NCBI GenBank assembly: GCA_944380855.1
Contig: CALWIW010000002.1
Location: 1-64,000 of the forward strand
Reading direction: 5' to 3'
Length of the DNA stretch: 64,000 bases
Source of the DNA: an uncultured Clostridia bacterium
Lineage (GTDB): Bacteria > Bacillota > Clostridia > Oscillospirales > Acutalibacteraceae
This document shows, piece by piece, positions 1-9,500 of this stretch (positions are counted from its first letter, which is position 1; every line of letters begins with the position of its first letter). Below the pieces are notes generated by a model. That model searched no databases. It had not been told where the DNA came from and was given only the letters and a program-made list of their open reading frames with translations. The position numbers were made by a program, and so were the translations under genes.

Positions 1-25
1 CCTTTAGGGGGCTACCACAGGTAAT

Positions 26-70
26 ATGCCCTTATAGGGCATGAGCAAACCACCAGTTCAACTGGTGGTT
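26..70 (+). repeat. Tandem hairpins upstream of an acquired ORF
   Basis: Two adjacent inverted repeats are seen. ATGCCC at 26-31 pairs with GGGCAT at 37-42 around a 5-nt loop. AACCACCAG at 48-56 pairs with CTGGTGGTT at 62-70 around TTCAA. Closely spaced perfect hairpins of this kind occur at the ends of IS200/IS605-family elements and in leaders of their genes, but no transposase is visible and the left side is cut by the window. They could equally be an mRNA leader structure for the ORF that follows. The IS link is inference. Confidence 0.45.
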
Positions 71-97
71 CTGATTTCCGCTGAAAGGAGGAAAACG

Positions 98-613
98 ATG
101 CGAAAGCAAACGAACTTGGCCGAGGTCAAACTAACCGCCCTTGCTCTGCTCTCCACAGAGATCAATGAAACACCATACTCGCCGATGATCGTTAAGCACC
201 CCTTCGCCGACACCGGAGTAAGTGCTATCCCCGATGGCAAAGGTGGCGTGGAGATGATCGATCTCACAGAAGATGATGCACAGCTCAGGTGGCGACAGTC
301 TATGGCACGGCAGATCGATAAGGCAGATAATGCCTACGCAATATATATGATGGTCACCAAGCCCTACGCGCTGACCTTTCTGAAATTCGCAATGCCCCAT
401 CTCTCAAGAGAAGATATGTCCCAAATCCTCGCCAGTGCATGGACGAGGTCTGAAGCACCGCACCAGGATGTGAACGTCACCGTCAACCAGCTACTGCGGA
501 TGTTCAAGCAAGCCGATCCCACCTGCCTCATGGAGCAAGACGAATATATCCAGTTCAAGACCTTGGACGATACGGTGACCGTCTACTTGTATTTGTTTAT
601 TGCATTGAATTAA
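98..613 (+). pseudogene. Hypothetical protein, apparently 3'-truncated acquired gene
   Basis: The start is ATG at 98, behind a strong GAAAGGAGG; an upstream in-frame ATG at 41 lies inside the hairpin region and is less likely. The 171-residue product is mostly polar. It contains the stretch NAYAIYMMVTKP near residue 80 and a C-terminal QFKTLDDTVTVY. The gene body is clearly richer in G+C than everything after about position 592, where the reading frame runs into AT-rich DNA (LYLFIALN, stop). In related gut-Firmicutes proteins as I remember them, TVTVY continues into an arginine-glycine (YRG) ADP-ribosyltransferase-like domain. If so, that domain has been lost here. Function unknown; the truncation is inference from the base-composition break. 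Confidence 0.5.
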
Positions 614-653
614 TCTTTAAAAATGATTATTGATAAAATATATAAATCTATTT

Positions 654-698
654 AAAAAAGTACAATTTCAATATAATTAAATTGTACTTTTTGTTTTT
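654..698 (+). terminator. Rho-independent terminator-like hairpin
   Basis: AAAGTACAATTT pairs with AAATTGTACTTT around an AT-rich loop of about 10 nt and is followed by TTGTTTTT. The stem is A/T-rich and flanked by A and T runs, so it could work in both directions. It lies about 40 nt past the stop of the truncated ORF. Confidence 0.5.
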
Positions 699-801
699 AT
701 TATGTGTGTTACAATATTTATATATAGTCGGTGTTTAATGTGAACATAAGGTGTTTTAATAGTGACTAATTTTCATTGGACTAAAAAATATTCAAAAAAT
801 A

Positions 802-830
802 TTGATATTATTTTGGTGATATGTTATATT
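802..830 (+). promoter_or_regulatory. Candidate sigma-A promoter for the kinase cluster
   Basis: TTGATA (802-807) and TATATT (825-830) are separated by 17 bases. This is the best -35/-10 pair in the AT-rich gap before the first FHA gene. It leaves a leader of about 250 nt. The local AT content makes chance matches likely. Confidence 0.35.
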
Positions 831-1089
831 ATATAGGAGTTATAGTAAAAATATGGATTATAGTTCTATAAAGGAATAATATTAAAAAATTGCATATGAA
901 ATTCATATTAAGATAAAAATGCAAATAAGATATATTAAAATAGCTCTGCTGGTAATTTTAATGTATTGCTGTCAAATTTATCTAAAAGCGAATGCACAGA
1001 AAAGTATGTTTTGTATATAAATACATGGTGTGTAAGTTAAGTGTATAATATTACATTGCAAATTATGTGTCGGAAGGTTGAGTGAGAGA

Positions 1090-2511
1090 ATGGCTAAGCT
1101 TAAAATTAAAAGAAACAACATAGGATATGAAGTGACTGTAAAGCTTCAAAATCAAGAACTTATAAATGAAAATGAAATGTCTTTTTTTTCAAACAGACTG
1201 ACGAGAGGTTTTGTTAACCCTGTTGCGGAGAATAGCAGAAAGCTTAGATATGATATTCAGAACAGCGAAAGTCTTTTTGGATTTTTAAAATCAGGAGTTA
1301 AAACCGAAGATATATTCGTTATTATCGCTCAGTTTTTAGAAACGATAAAAAAGACAGAGGCAATGAAACTGTATCTTTGCAATTTGATTTTGGATTTAAA
1401 TTATGTTTTTTACAGACCGTCATCGAGAGAGGTTCTGTTTATTTATCAGCCATTGATAAACACAACTTTCAGAATAAATCTTTTCGATTTTATGAATGCC
1501 GTTATATATACCGCCGTGCTGAAGCCGGGCGAAGACAGCAGTCTTTTGGGAAAGTTTTGTCAATTGCTTTCTGGTATGGAAAGACTTGATATAAACAGAA
1601 TCAATGAGTTTATTAAAAACAATATCCCCTATGCTTTCGGAGTGGCTCAGGGACAAAGGGTAAGCGGTGTTTTGCAGGGCAGAAAGGATACGGCACCTAA
1701 TTTACAACATGCAGAGCCAGTGTTTGCGGCAAAACCTTCCTATCAGAACAGCGGAGCGGCAGTTGCTGTTCCGTACGCCGGATATCAGCAGGCAGCGGAA
1801 ACAAATGTAAAACCTGCAATGAATAACGAACCAAAGAATGTGGTTCCTGATAATGTTCAGAGGATGCCGGTTCAGCAGTCTCCTTTTGTAAACGGATACG
1901 GGGAGATCAATATAAACGGTACAAACTCTCAGTGTCAACCGGTGGGAAGTCCTATGAGCGTTCCTGTTCAGCAGAATCCTGTGCAGTACAGCAATATGCA
2001 GAGTACACAGCAGGCACCATTAAACAGTGTTTCGGATAAGGACGAATTTTCGCAGTGGAAAGCTCCGCAGACAGATAGTGCTGTTGATAATGTTTTCCCA
2101 TATGGAGAAAATGAATACGATGATGATATGGGAGGTACTGTTCTGCTTGATGATGACGAGGGAACAGTTTTGCTCAATGATTACGAAGGAACAATTCTTT
2201 TAAATGAAAGCATAACTATTGCAACTCTTACAAGGAAAAAAACAGGAGAAAAGACAATTATTGATAAGAATATTTTCCGTGTTGGTACAAGCAGGAATTT
2301 GGTTGATTATATAGTTACCGATAACAGAGCCGTAAGCCGTACCCATGCGGACATTATTAAAAAAGATGAAAAGTATTACATATATGATGAGAAATCCACA
2401 AACGGAACATATGTAAACGATTGTCTTGTAGAGAAAAAGAAAGAATATGAAATTCACAGCGGAGACACGGTTAAGCTTGCTGATGAAGAGTTCATTTTTG
2501 AGATAGAATAG
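1090..2511 (+). CDS. DUF6382/FHA-domain protein (phospho-Thr reader)
   Basis: Start ATG 1090 is preferred over TTG 1078 because GGAAGG directly abuts the TTG. Domains of the 473-residue product: residues 1-180 resemble the DUF6382 domain found at the N-terminus of Firmicutes FHA proteins. Residues about 190-340 are a Gln/Pro/Asn-rich linker. Three consecutive GTVLL/GTVLL/GTILL motifs follow near 345-375. The last 90 residues form an FHA domain with FRVGTSR, SRTHAD and STNGTYV, the expected phosphothreonine-binding loops. No signal peptide or TM is seen, so it is probably cytoplasmic. It is followed after 10 bases by a PP2C gene and then a kinase, so it likely reads phosphorylated partners of that kinase. 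The repeated Thr motifs may themselves be phospho-sites (inference). Confidence 0.85.
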   Translation: MAKLKIKRNNIGYEVTVKLQNQELINENEMSFFSNRLTRGFVNPVAENSRKLRYDIQNSESLFGFLKSGVKTEDIFVIIAQFLETIKKTEAMKLYLCNLILDLNYVFYRPSSREVLFIYQPLINTTFRINLFDFMNAVIYTAVLKPGEDSSLLGKFCQLLSGMERLDINRINEFIKNNIPYAFGVAQGQRVSGVLQGRKDTAPNLQHAEPVFAAKPSYQNSGAAVAVPYAGYQQAAETNVKPAMNNEPKNVVPDNVQRMPVQQSPFVNGYGEININGTNSQCQPVGSPMSVPVQQNPVQYSNMQSTQQAPLNSVSDKDEFSQWKAPQTDSAVDNVFPYGENEYDDDMGGTVLLDDDEGTVLLNDYEGTILLNESITIATLTRKKTGEKTIIDKNIFRVGTSRNLVDYIVTDNRAVSRTHADIIKKDEKYYIYDEKSTNGTYVNDCLVEKKKEYEIHSGDTVKLADEEFIFEIE

Positions 2512-2521
2512 GGGAGTGTCT

Positions 2522-3289
2522 ATGAAAACCATTGTTGTAGCTGATACAGATGTGGGAATAGTAAAGAAAACAAATCAGGACAGTTTGTGTATCCGTACAG
2601 CGGATACCAAAATAGGTCATGTGGCTATGGTGGTTGTTTGCGACGGTATGGGAGGTCTTTCAAAGGGAGAGCTTGCAAGTGCTACTGTAGTAAGGGAATT
2701 TGCCGCATGGTTTGAAAATGATTTTATTAAGTCAATTGCCACATGGAGCTTTTCAAGACTTTCCGATTTTTGGAACGATAAAATAAAGGAAATAAATGAA
2801 AAAATATCCGAATACGGAGAAAGAAACCATGTTCAGCTTGGAACTACTGTGACAGCTTTAATTTCAATCAACGATGAATATATGATTTTTCATGTTGGCG
2901 ACTCGAGGGTATACCGTGTCAGCGATGATGAAATTGAACAGCTTACAGAGGATCAGACTCTTGTATGGAGAGAGGTTAAAGCCGGCCGTCTTGCTCCCGA
3001 GCAGGTGGAAAGCGATCCGAGAAGAAATATATTACTCCAATGTGTGGGAGCTTCAAGAACAGTTGTCCCTGAAATAAAATTCGGAAGAGTTCAAGCCGAC
3101 AGCAATTACGTAATATGCTCCGACGGCTTTAGACACGTAATTACTCCTCAGGAAATTTCTTCTATGCTTAGTCCTGTTGTAAGCTATGACGACGGCAGTA
3201 TGAAGTGCAATATAAGATCCCTTATAGAAACGGTAAAAAGCCGAAAGGAAAGAGATAATATTACTGCGGTGCTTATAAAGTTTGATTAA
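2522..3289 (+). CDS. PP2C-family Ser/Thr protein phosphatase
   Basis: ATG 2522 follows AGGGGAG at a good distance; a GTG six bases upstream is less well placed. The 255-residue product carries the whole PP2C motif set: DVGIVKKTNQD near the N-terminus, VCDGMGG, GTTVTALI, HVGDSRVYR, CSDGFR and the terminal DNITAVLIKF. The Asp residues that bind the two metal ions are present. It is soluble with no TM, and similar in size to Stp/PrpC. It is expected to dephosphorylate the targets of the kinase encoded 96 bases downstream, in the same transcription unit. Confidence 0.92.
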   Translation: MKTIVVADTDVGIVKKTNQDSLCIRTADTKIGHVAMVVVCDGMGGLSKGELASATVVREFAAWFENDFIKSIATWSFSRLSDFWNDKIKEINEKISEYGERNHVQLGTTVTALISINDEYMIFHVGDSRVYRVSDDEIEQLTEDQTLVWREVKAGRLAPEQVESDPRRNILLQCVGASRTVVPEIKFGRVQADSNYVICSDGFRHVITPQEISSMLSPVVSYDDGSMKCNIRSLIETVKSRKERDNITAVLIKFD

Positions 3290-3385
3290 TGAATACTTTA
3301 TTTGTTGTTTGTGTCCTTCTTGAAAGCGGGGCATAAATCAGGTGAGAGCAAAAGATAAATCTTTTTAGTGTTGGGGGAAATATAT

Positions 3386-5086
3386 ATGGCGTTAGAGATA
3401 GGTTCGATTGTCGGCGGAAAATATGAAATTCTCAAAGTAATCGGCAAAGGCGGAATGTCTGTTGTATATTTGGCAATGGACAAAAATCTTAATAAGCAGT
3501 GGGCGGTTAAAGAAGTTAAAAGAGTGGCAAACGACGCAAAAAACGACGTTGTTGTCAACAGCCTTTTGGCGGAAGCAAACCTTATGAAAAAGCTTGACCA
3601 CCCAAACCTGCCGAGAATAGTTGACATTATAGAAACAGGGGAAACTCTTTTTGTTGTAATGGATTATATAGAAGGAGAATCCCTTGAAAAAATAGTTCAG
3701 CTTTACGGTCCTCAGCCTGAGGAAGTTGTTATTGACTGGGCAAAGCAGTTATGTATGGTGCTGGGATATTTACATAATCAGAACCCTCCTATTATTTACA
3801 GAGATATGAAGCCGGCTAATGTAATGCTGAAGCCTGAGGGTACTTTAAAGGTTATTGATTTCGGAATTGCCAGAGAATATAAAATAGACAGCCTTAAAGA
3901 TACCACAAATTTGGGAACAAGAGGATATGCAGCACCTGAGCAGTATGAGGGCAAGGGTCAGACTGACCAAAGAACGGATATATATTGTCTCGGAGTTACC
4001 TTGCATCATCTTTTAACGGGAAAATATCCTGAGGAATATCCCTATGAGCTTATACCAATAACAGAGTTTAATCCCATGCTTTCCGGCGGTTTGGAAAGAA
4101 TTATAATGAACTGTACCCAGAGAAATCCGGAAAACAGATATCAAAGCTGTGACGAGCTTTTGTATGATTTGGAGCATTACGAGGAAGTGGACGAGGTTTT
4201 CCGCAGCAAGCAGAAAAATAAACTTAAAGGCTTTATTGTAACTGCTTCCCTGTGTCTGCTGACGGCGATAGGAGGGGTTACAGGCTTGGTGCTTGCTAAC
4301 AATGAAACAAATCAGCAGTACGAAAGTAAAATAAGTATTGCTTCTTCCACCGATTATGCAACTAAAGTCCAGTCCTATAAGGACGCAATAGGACTTATAG
4401 GAAACGATGTAAGAGCCTATCAGAAGCTTTTACAGGCTTATCAGGAAAACGGAGAGTTTGGTGACAAGGAAAGCAATGAATTTACCGCTCTTTATAATCA
4501 GAACAGCGGAAAACTCAGGGAAAAAACAAATGATTTTCTTTCATTGAACTATGATATAGGTACTCTTTATTTTTATTTTTACTCGGGCGGAGATAACACC
4601 TTCAGAACAAGAGTGCTGAAATCATATCCTTATTTTTCTGATGTGGTAAACTCAGCAGATGACAGCTTTGATAAAAAAAGTATTGCGGAAAGTTACTACA
4701 TAATAGGAAAGTTTTATAACGACTTTGTGGTAAGCTCCACGGGTGTTAATGAGGTTACGAGAGATTCCGTTGAACAGCTTCTTGATTCGTTTATGGTGTG
4801 TATTGAAAATTTGGAGGATTACGAAAGCAGTGATTCAGCCTATACAAGCCTTACAATGTTTCAGGAAATAATAAATCTTATTAATGACCGCAGAAAAGAA
4901 TTTGCAGCTTCCGGTGTTCCTCAGGATGATATATTGAAAGTTATTGACATTATAGAAAAAAAGACCGAAGACCTTGTTGTTACACGAGATGTATCGGTTG
5001 AGTTGAGAGAAAATATTTTGAAAAACTGTGATGCTTATAGAGATAACATTGAAAGAACTTATAATAATTTAGGAGAGGCTGAGTGA
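3386..5086 (+). CDS. Membrane Ser/Thr protein kinase with helical extracytoplasmic region
   Basis: ATG 3386 follows TTGGGGGAAA; an in-frame GTG at 3368 has no ribosome-binding site. The N-terminal 270 residues are a Hanks-type kinase: glycine loop GKGGMSVVY, catalytic lysine in AVKEVK, YRDMKPANV (Tyr replacing His of HRD), DFG, and AAPEQY. A single TM (about residues 277-300, ending GLVLAN) follows. The C-terminal 270 residues are helical and TPR-like with no PASTA repeats. If the topology is standard, that part lies outside. It may sense a surface or secreted partner. The stop overlaps the GTG start of the next gene, indicating translational coupling. Confidence 0.9.
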   Translation: MALEIGSIVGGKYEILKVIGKGGMSVVYLAMDKNLNKQWAVKEVKRVANDAKNDVVVNSLLAEANLMKKLDHPNLPRIVDIIETGETLFVVMDYIEGESLEKIVQLYGPQPEEVVIDWAKQLCMVLGYLHNQNPPIIYRDMKPANVMLKPEGTLKVIDFGIAREYKIDSLKDTTNLGTRGYAAPEQYEGKGQTDQRTDIYCLGVTLHHLLTGKYPEEYPYELIPITEFNPMLSGGLERIIMNCTQRNPENRYQSCDELLYDLEHYEEVDEVFRSKQKNKLKGFIVTASLCLLTAIGGVTGLVLANNETNQQYESKISIASSTDYATKVQSYKDAIGLIGNDVRAYQKLLQAYQENGEFGDKESNEFTALYNQNSGKLREKTNDFLSLNYDIGTLYFYFYSGGDNTFRTRVLKSYPYFSDVVNSADDSFDKKSIAESYYIIGKFYNDFVVSSTGVNEVTRDSVEQLLDSFMVCIENLEDYESSDSAYTSLTMFQEIINLINDRRKEFAASGVPQDDILKVIDIIEKKTEDLVVTRDVSVELRENILKNCDAYRDNIERTYNNLGEAE

Positions 5087-5775
5087 TTATGTCAGAGATA
5101 TACAGAATTATTTCAATGGTTGCCTTCGGTATATCCGCGGTTTGTTTAATCCTTTCGGTTTTCTTCTGGATTAAATTCAATATACCCAAAATAATCGGTG
5201 ACTTGTCCGGCAGAAATGCAAGAAGATCAATAGAAGAAATGCGTGAAAAGAATTCCAAGCAGGTTTCCGATTACAGCAACAGAGCTGTTGACTATAATAA
5301 AATGAGCAATGCCGGACGAAGCAGAAGAACAGGCAGAACAACCACAGGTCGAATTGCCGTTACCGGTTCATCACAAAAGACCGGAAGAAGCGGAACAATG
5401 ACAGGTAGTACCGCAAGATCTGAAAGCTTTAGAAATCCCGATTTTTCCGTAAAACAGACGGGAGAAACGGCTTTCCAACAGTTTGATGATTCCTACGGCA
5501 CGGAAAAGCTGGGAGCTGATAACTTCGGAGATAATAATATAAATATGCCGGCAGCTGAAGAGGGTACAGAGATTTTGTCACCTGCACCTATTGGTTATTC
5601 CGAATCTTACAAGGCTGATGAGAATATTCAGGAATTCGGAGAAACGGAAGTTCTTGTAGGTAACTCATCGGATTATGGTTCAGTTGAACCTGAGGGAACA
5701 TCTGTTTTATCAGAAGAAATGCCCGCTGTAATCGTTCGTTCTGTTACTATTGTTCATACAGATGAGGTGATTTAA
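5083..5775 (+). CDS. Single-TM protein with Thr/Ser-rich tail and TxxL motifs
   Basis: GTG 5083 overlaps the upstream TGA and sits 7 bases after AGGAG; ATG 5089 is an alternative. The first 35 residues hold one TM (VAFGISAVCLILSVFFWI). Next comes a basic, Thr/Ser/Gly/Arg-rich segment (residues about 80-125), then an acidic tail with EEGTEILS, GETEVLVG and PEGTSVLS. I recognise no family. The repeated Thr-x-hydrophobic-Leu motifs match those in the two FHA proteins of the cluster, so it is a good candidate for a kinase substrate docked by FHA domains at the membrane (inference). The tail lacks export signals after the TM, so it is probably cytoplasmic. Confidence 0.7.
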   Translation: MIMSEIYRIISMVAFGISAVCLILSVFFWIKFNIPKIIGDLSGRNARRSIEEMREKNSKQVSDYSNRAVDYNKMSNAGRSRRTGRTTTGRIAVTGSSQKTGRSGTMTGSTARSESFRNPDFSVKQTGETAFQQFDDSYGTEKLGADNFGDNNINMPAAEEGTEILSPAPIGYSESYKADENIQEFGETEVLVGNSSDYGSVEPEGTSVLSEEMPAVIVRSVTIVHTDEVI

Positions 5776-5787
5776 GAGGTGAATACA

Positions 5788-6246
5788 GTGAATTTGAGAG
5801 TTACATATTCTCTGTCCTTTGTTTTCCTTTTGCTGTCATCAGCGTGTATTTTTGCAATGAGCTTTTTTATTCCGGAGGAAGCTCAGACAGGCAGAATTAC
5901 AGTTGCGGTTCTTTTTTATACCTTTGCGGTATTGGGATATTTGATGTTTTTTATTACAAATAAAAAAAGAAAGTCAGTTTATAAGGAAAATACTTCAAAA
6001 AATTCAGGCATTATAAAGTTTTTGAGGTTTTTCAGCAATAAATATGCCGCTGTTGCCGATGTGGTTTTTCTCATTTGTCTTGCGGGAACTATAGCGGTAA
6101 TTGTTACTGCGGAAAAAGCAAACTTTTTTCACTTTTTCGTTATTTCGTTGTTTTTCTTCTCTGCCAATGCACATTTTATGCTTAACGGAGAGAATTTCAA
6201 ATATATTCAGAAATTATTTAGGGAAAGAAGGAGGATTAAGAAATGA
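5788..6246 (+). CDS. Small four-TM membrane protein of unknown function
   Basis: GTG 5788 follows AAGAGGTG at a proper spacing; GTG 5779 lies inside that site. The roughly 152-residue product has four hydrophobic segments in two pairs, separated by a basic loop (FITNKKRKSVYKE), and ends in a basic tail RERRRIKK. No motif is recognised. Its TGA overlaps the ATG of the next gene (ATGA), so it is translated as part of the same operon. Position between a putative kinase substrate and the giant surface protein suggests a membrane accessory role, but no function can be assigned. Confidence 0.7.
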   Translation: MNLRVTYSLSFVFLLLSSACIFAMSFFIPEEAQTGRITVAVLFYTFAVLGYLMFFITNKKRKSVYKENTSKNSGIIKFLRFFSNKYAAVADVVFLICLAGTIAVIVTAEKANFFHFFVISLFFFSANAHFMLNGENFKYIQKLFRERRRIKK

Positions 6247-6575
6247 AGACTGGAATTATGAGAAAATTCAAGACCTTTGTTTCGTTGCTGCTCATACTTG
6301 TTATGGTCGTGGGCATTATGCCTATGAGCACTATTGCAGACGCTGTTATGTGGGATTTGCGAAGTGCGACTGTAGAGTATAACGGCAAAAATATCTACTT
6401 GTTCGGTGTCGATACCGCTGAACTTCAAAGCGATACCGATCCCGATAATGTCATCATACAGTATTTCGGTGCCAATAATCTGTCACAGGAATTGTATGTA
6501 AACGGAGTTATCACTGACGCTGCAGGAAGAATTGTGGTTGACAATTCTGCCAATACATTAAGCGTTCAAAAGTAA
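6243..6575 (+). CDS. N-terminal fragment (signal peptide) of split giant surface protein
   Basis: ATG 6243 overlaps the previous stop. Residues 1-35 are a clear signal peptide: basic MRKFK start, a long Leu/Val core, and a cleavage region near ADA. Residues 36-110 are the beginning of a beta-rich domain. The frame ends at TAA 6573-6575. Reading through that codon continues without shift into WLTTESGWVGIKLSD and then more than 2000 open codons, so this is the front part of one gene cut by a nonsense codon. A single CAA to TAA change would explain it. Confidence 0.8.
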   Translation: MKTGIMRKFKTFVSLLLILVMVVGIMPMSTIADAVMWDLRSATVEYNGKNIYLFGVDTAELQSDTDPDNVIIQYFGANNLSQELYVNGVITDAAGRIVVDNSANTLSVQK

Positions 6576-6599
6576 TGGCTTACAACCGAAAGCGGCTGG

Positions 6600-9500
6600 G
6601 TGGGAATTAAGCTTTCCGATAAGGCTTATGTTCCTCAGGCTGAGCCGGGTCTTCCGGAAATAACAGGTGTTACTGTTGAAGGTGTTTCCACATCTTATCA
6701 GGGATCTGCTGTAGAGGCTGTCACTGTGACAGGTGCTGAGGATTGCACTGTGGAATACAGCGTAGACGGAGCTTCCTTTACGCTCGTGAAGCCTATGCTT
6801 GATGCTCCTACAGCAGCTCCTATGGAGATTACAGTAAGAGTGACCAAAAACGGATACAGAGAGCTTCTTAAAAATGTAACTGCAAGTATGTCAAAAGGCA
6901 GAGTACCGGTTGAAGTTGTGCCTGTTAATACTCCATACACCGGTGCAGAAATAAGCTTGCTGGGTGAGCCTGTATACGACAGCAGTTTGGCAACCTTGTC
7001 TTATAGAGTTACCGGAGACGCAGATTTTACACCTAATATTCCAGTAAGAAAAGACGCGGGAAGTTATGAGGTTGAAATTAAAGTAACTCCAACCGACGTG
7101 GTGTTATATGAGGAGTATACTTTTACAAAAACTGCGTCTATCAGCAGTTTGGCTTTTGGAGACGATATAAAAATTATTCCTAAAGATATTACATACAATG
7201 CTACTGCTCAGCAGGCATTTGACGTTCAGTATACTGCCGGAAATTATACAAATTTGTCAATTATGTTTAAGCCACAGGGTGAACCGGACACAAGCTATAC
7301 AGGTAATATTCCTATGGTTCAATATGCCGGCACTTATGATTATGATGTAAAGATTACTGCTGATGGATACGATGAATATGTAACCACAGCATCGATAACA
7401 GTTAAAAAAGCTGAACCACAGATTGCTTATGTGCTTAATGAAAACGCTGTTTACAATGAAACAACAAGTATTCCCCTTGTAACCAACGCTGTTGTTGGCA
7501 AAGGTGAAGCACAGATTGAGTATTCACTTAACGGCGGTGAATTTTCAAATGTAATTCCAAATGTAAATAATGCGGGTACTTATACTTTAAGCATCAGAAT
7601 GCCTGAAACAGCAAATTATGCTGAAAAGTATTTTGAAACAGACCGTGCAATAACAGTAGCAAAGGCAAATTTTGAAATGAAGTTTTCGGGTGTTCCTACA
7701 GATATTGCATACAATGAAAACAATAAGTTTACCTATAAGGTTGAAAACGAAGATAAGCTTCCCCAGGGTACAATAGAGTATTCTTTGGACAGCTCAACCA
7801 CTGCAGCTGCGGTGATTGACAAGACAACCGGTGAAGTAACCTACACCGGACCGGGAGCAATTACAGTTAAGGCTAAATTTATTGAAAGTGACGGTATTAA
7901 TTACACCGCAGGAGAAAATAAAGAGGCAACCTATACTTTAAACGTCAACTATCTCCCGGTACCGCCGGATTGGAATGTGTTTGATACTCCGTATACCAAT
8001 AATGGCGGATTTGATTTTTACAAGGAGAAGCTTACGGTTACTCCTCCCGCCGGATGGACGGTAAGACTTGAAAGCGTTGATTTTACCGGAAGTACAGGTA
8101 CAGAAGAAATTGAGCTGACAAGCTGGCAGGAAGATGTTACAGTTACAGAGTTTGGTTCTTACGAAAACTTTACGGTAAGATTCAAAAATGATGTAACAAA
8201 TGAAATTTCGGAAGCTTTTGTGCTTGGAAATTTTGCTATAAATAATGAGGACACATTTAATAAAGTTACCTTCTTTAATCTTTATAAGACAAATGAAGAT
8301 ACATTCCCAACAATAATAAATATTTTAACCTTTGGTGTGTTCTGCGGAGAGGAAGTTAAAATTGCCGCTACAGTACCGCAAAAGCAGATAGGTAATTCTT
8401 TTGAGTCCGCTGAATTTGTAGAATTTTGTTTTGGTGAAGATAACACGGTTATAGTCGAGGTTTCAGAAAACAGGACTGCTGTAGTAGACTTCCCTGACAA
8501 TTTTTCAGGAACAATAAAGGCAAGAGCAATCGGATTTAACGGTCAAACCTCTGACTATGTGGAAATGACAAACAAAAATTCCAATGTTCAGTTTGACACA
8601 GAAAATCCTGACGAAACCATTTCCGTTGATTTAACAGTGGATTTAACTGACCCTGTTATTAATTCGGTGATATTCTCACAGAAAAGCATTGATGATGAAA
8701 ACGTATTCGAGAATGTTATACCTGATGAGGATGCCACAATTACTGTCAGAAAAGAGTTTAATATGACGGTAGATGTTTCCGATAATGTAAGCGGAATAGG
8801 TTCAATTGAAGTTACATTGAAAGACGAAGAAAATGGTAAGGAAATTAATTTTCCAAAGATTTATCAACAGCTTGATAAAGAAGATAGTTATACTATTGAA
8901 AATTTAAAGCCTTATCCTATACAGGGGAAGACAAAAATTACAGTTAGGGTTTGTAATAACGCTACGCTGGTATCTGAGCAAATATTTTACGTATACGGTG
9001 ATTCTACTCCGCCTGAAATCAAAAGTATAGCTCCTGTCAAAAATGCCGGAAAGAACCTTCTTGTTCAAGGTAACTATGATGAAAACAATAAAAACAACTT
9101 TGTATATTTTGCAAATGGTTCGGATGAATCAGGAAAATTTAAGGTCACTGTTGACGATACACGAGACGGTACTGTTTTTTCCTCAGAAGGCATTAAGGTT
9201 TCTTACCGTCTTATAGGAACAGACAATTCAGTTGTTGAAGCAAAAACTGTTGATACTGTAAAAGAAGGAAATAAGAATACCTGTACTATTGATGTGGGTA
9301 ACAACTTTAAGGGCTGGATAGTTTTAACTGCTTTCGATGGAGCCGGAAATCCAAGCAACGATAGAAAAGACATGAGTTCTGTAGGTATAATAGTTGCCGA
9401 TGCGGCACCTAACAACCAAAAGGACGGAAGTCTTACAAAGCCCGAAACAGATATTTATAATACAACTAAAGCTTCTCAGTTTGTTCCGGATGAAATGATA

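Larger units (their letters stand above)
614..1077. other. AT-rich intergenic region
   Basis: This stretch is about 460 bases of very AT-rich DNA with no plausible coding sequence on either strand. It holds one hairpin terminator (654-698) and a candidate sigma-A promoter (802-830) pointing toward the kinase cluster. It marks the boundary between the acquired fragment and the resident chromosome. Confidence 0.6.

Noticed and set aside
6573..6575. Recoding (selenocysteine or pyrrolysine) at the stop in the giant gene
   Set aside because: The codon is TAA, not TGA or TAG, and no recoding element is visible.
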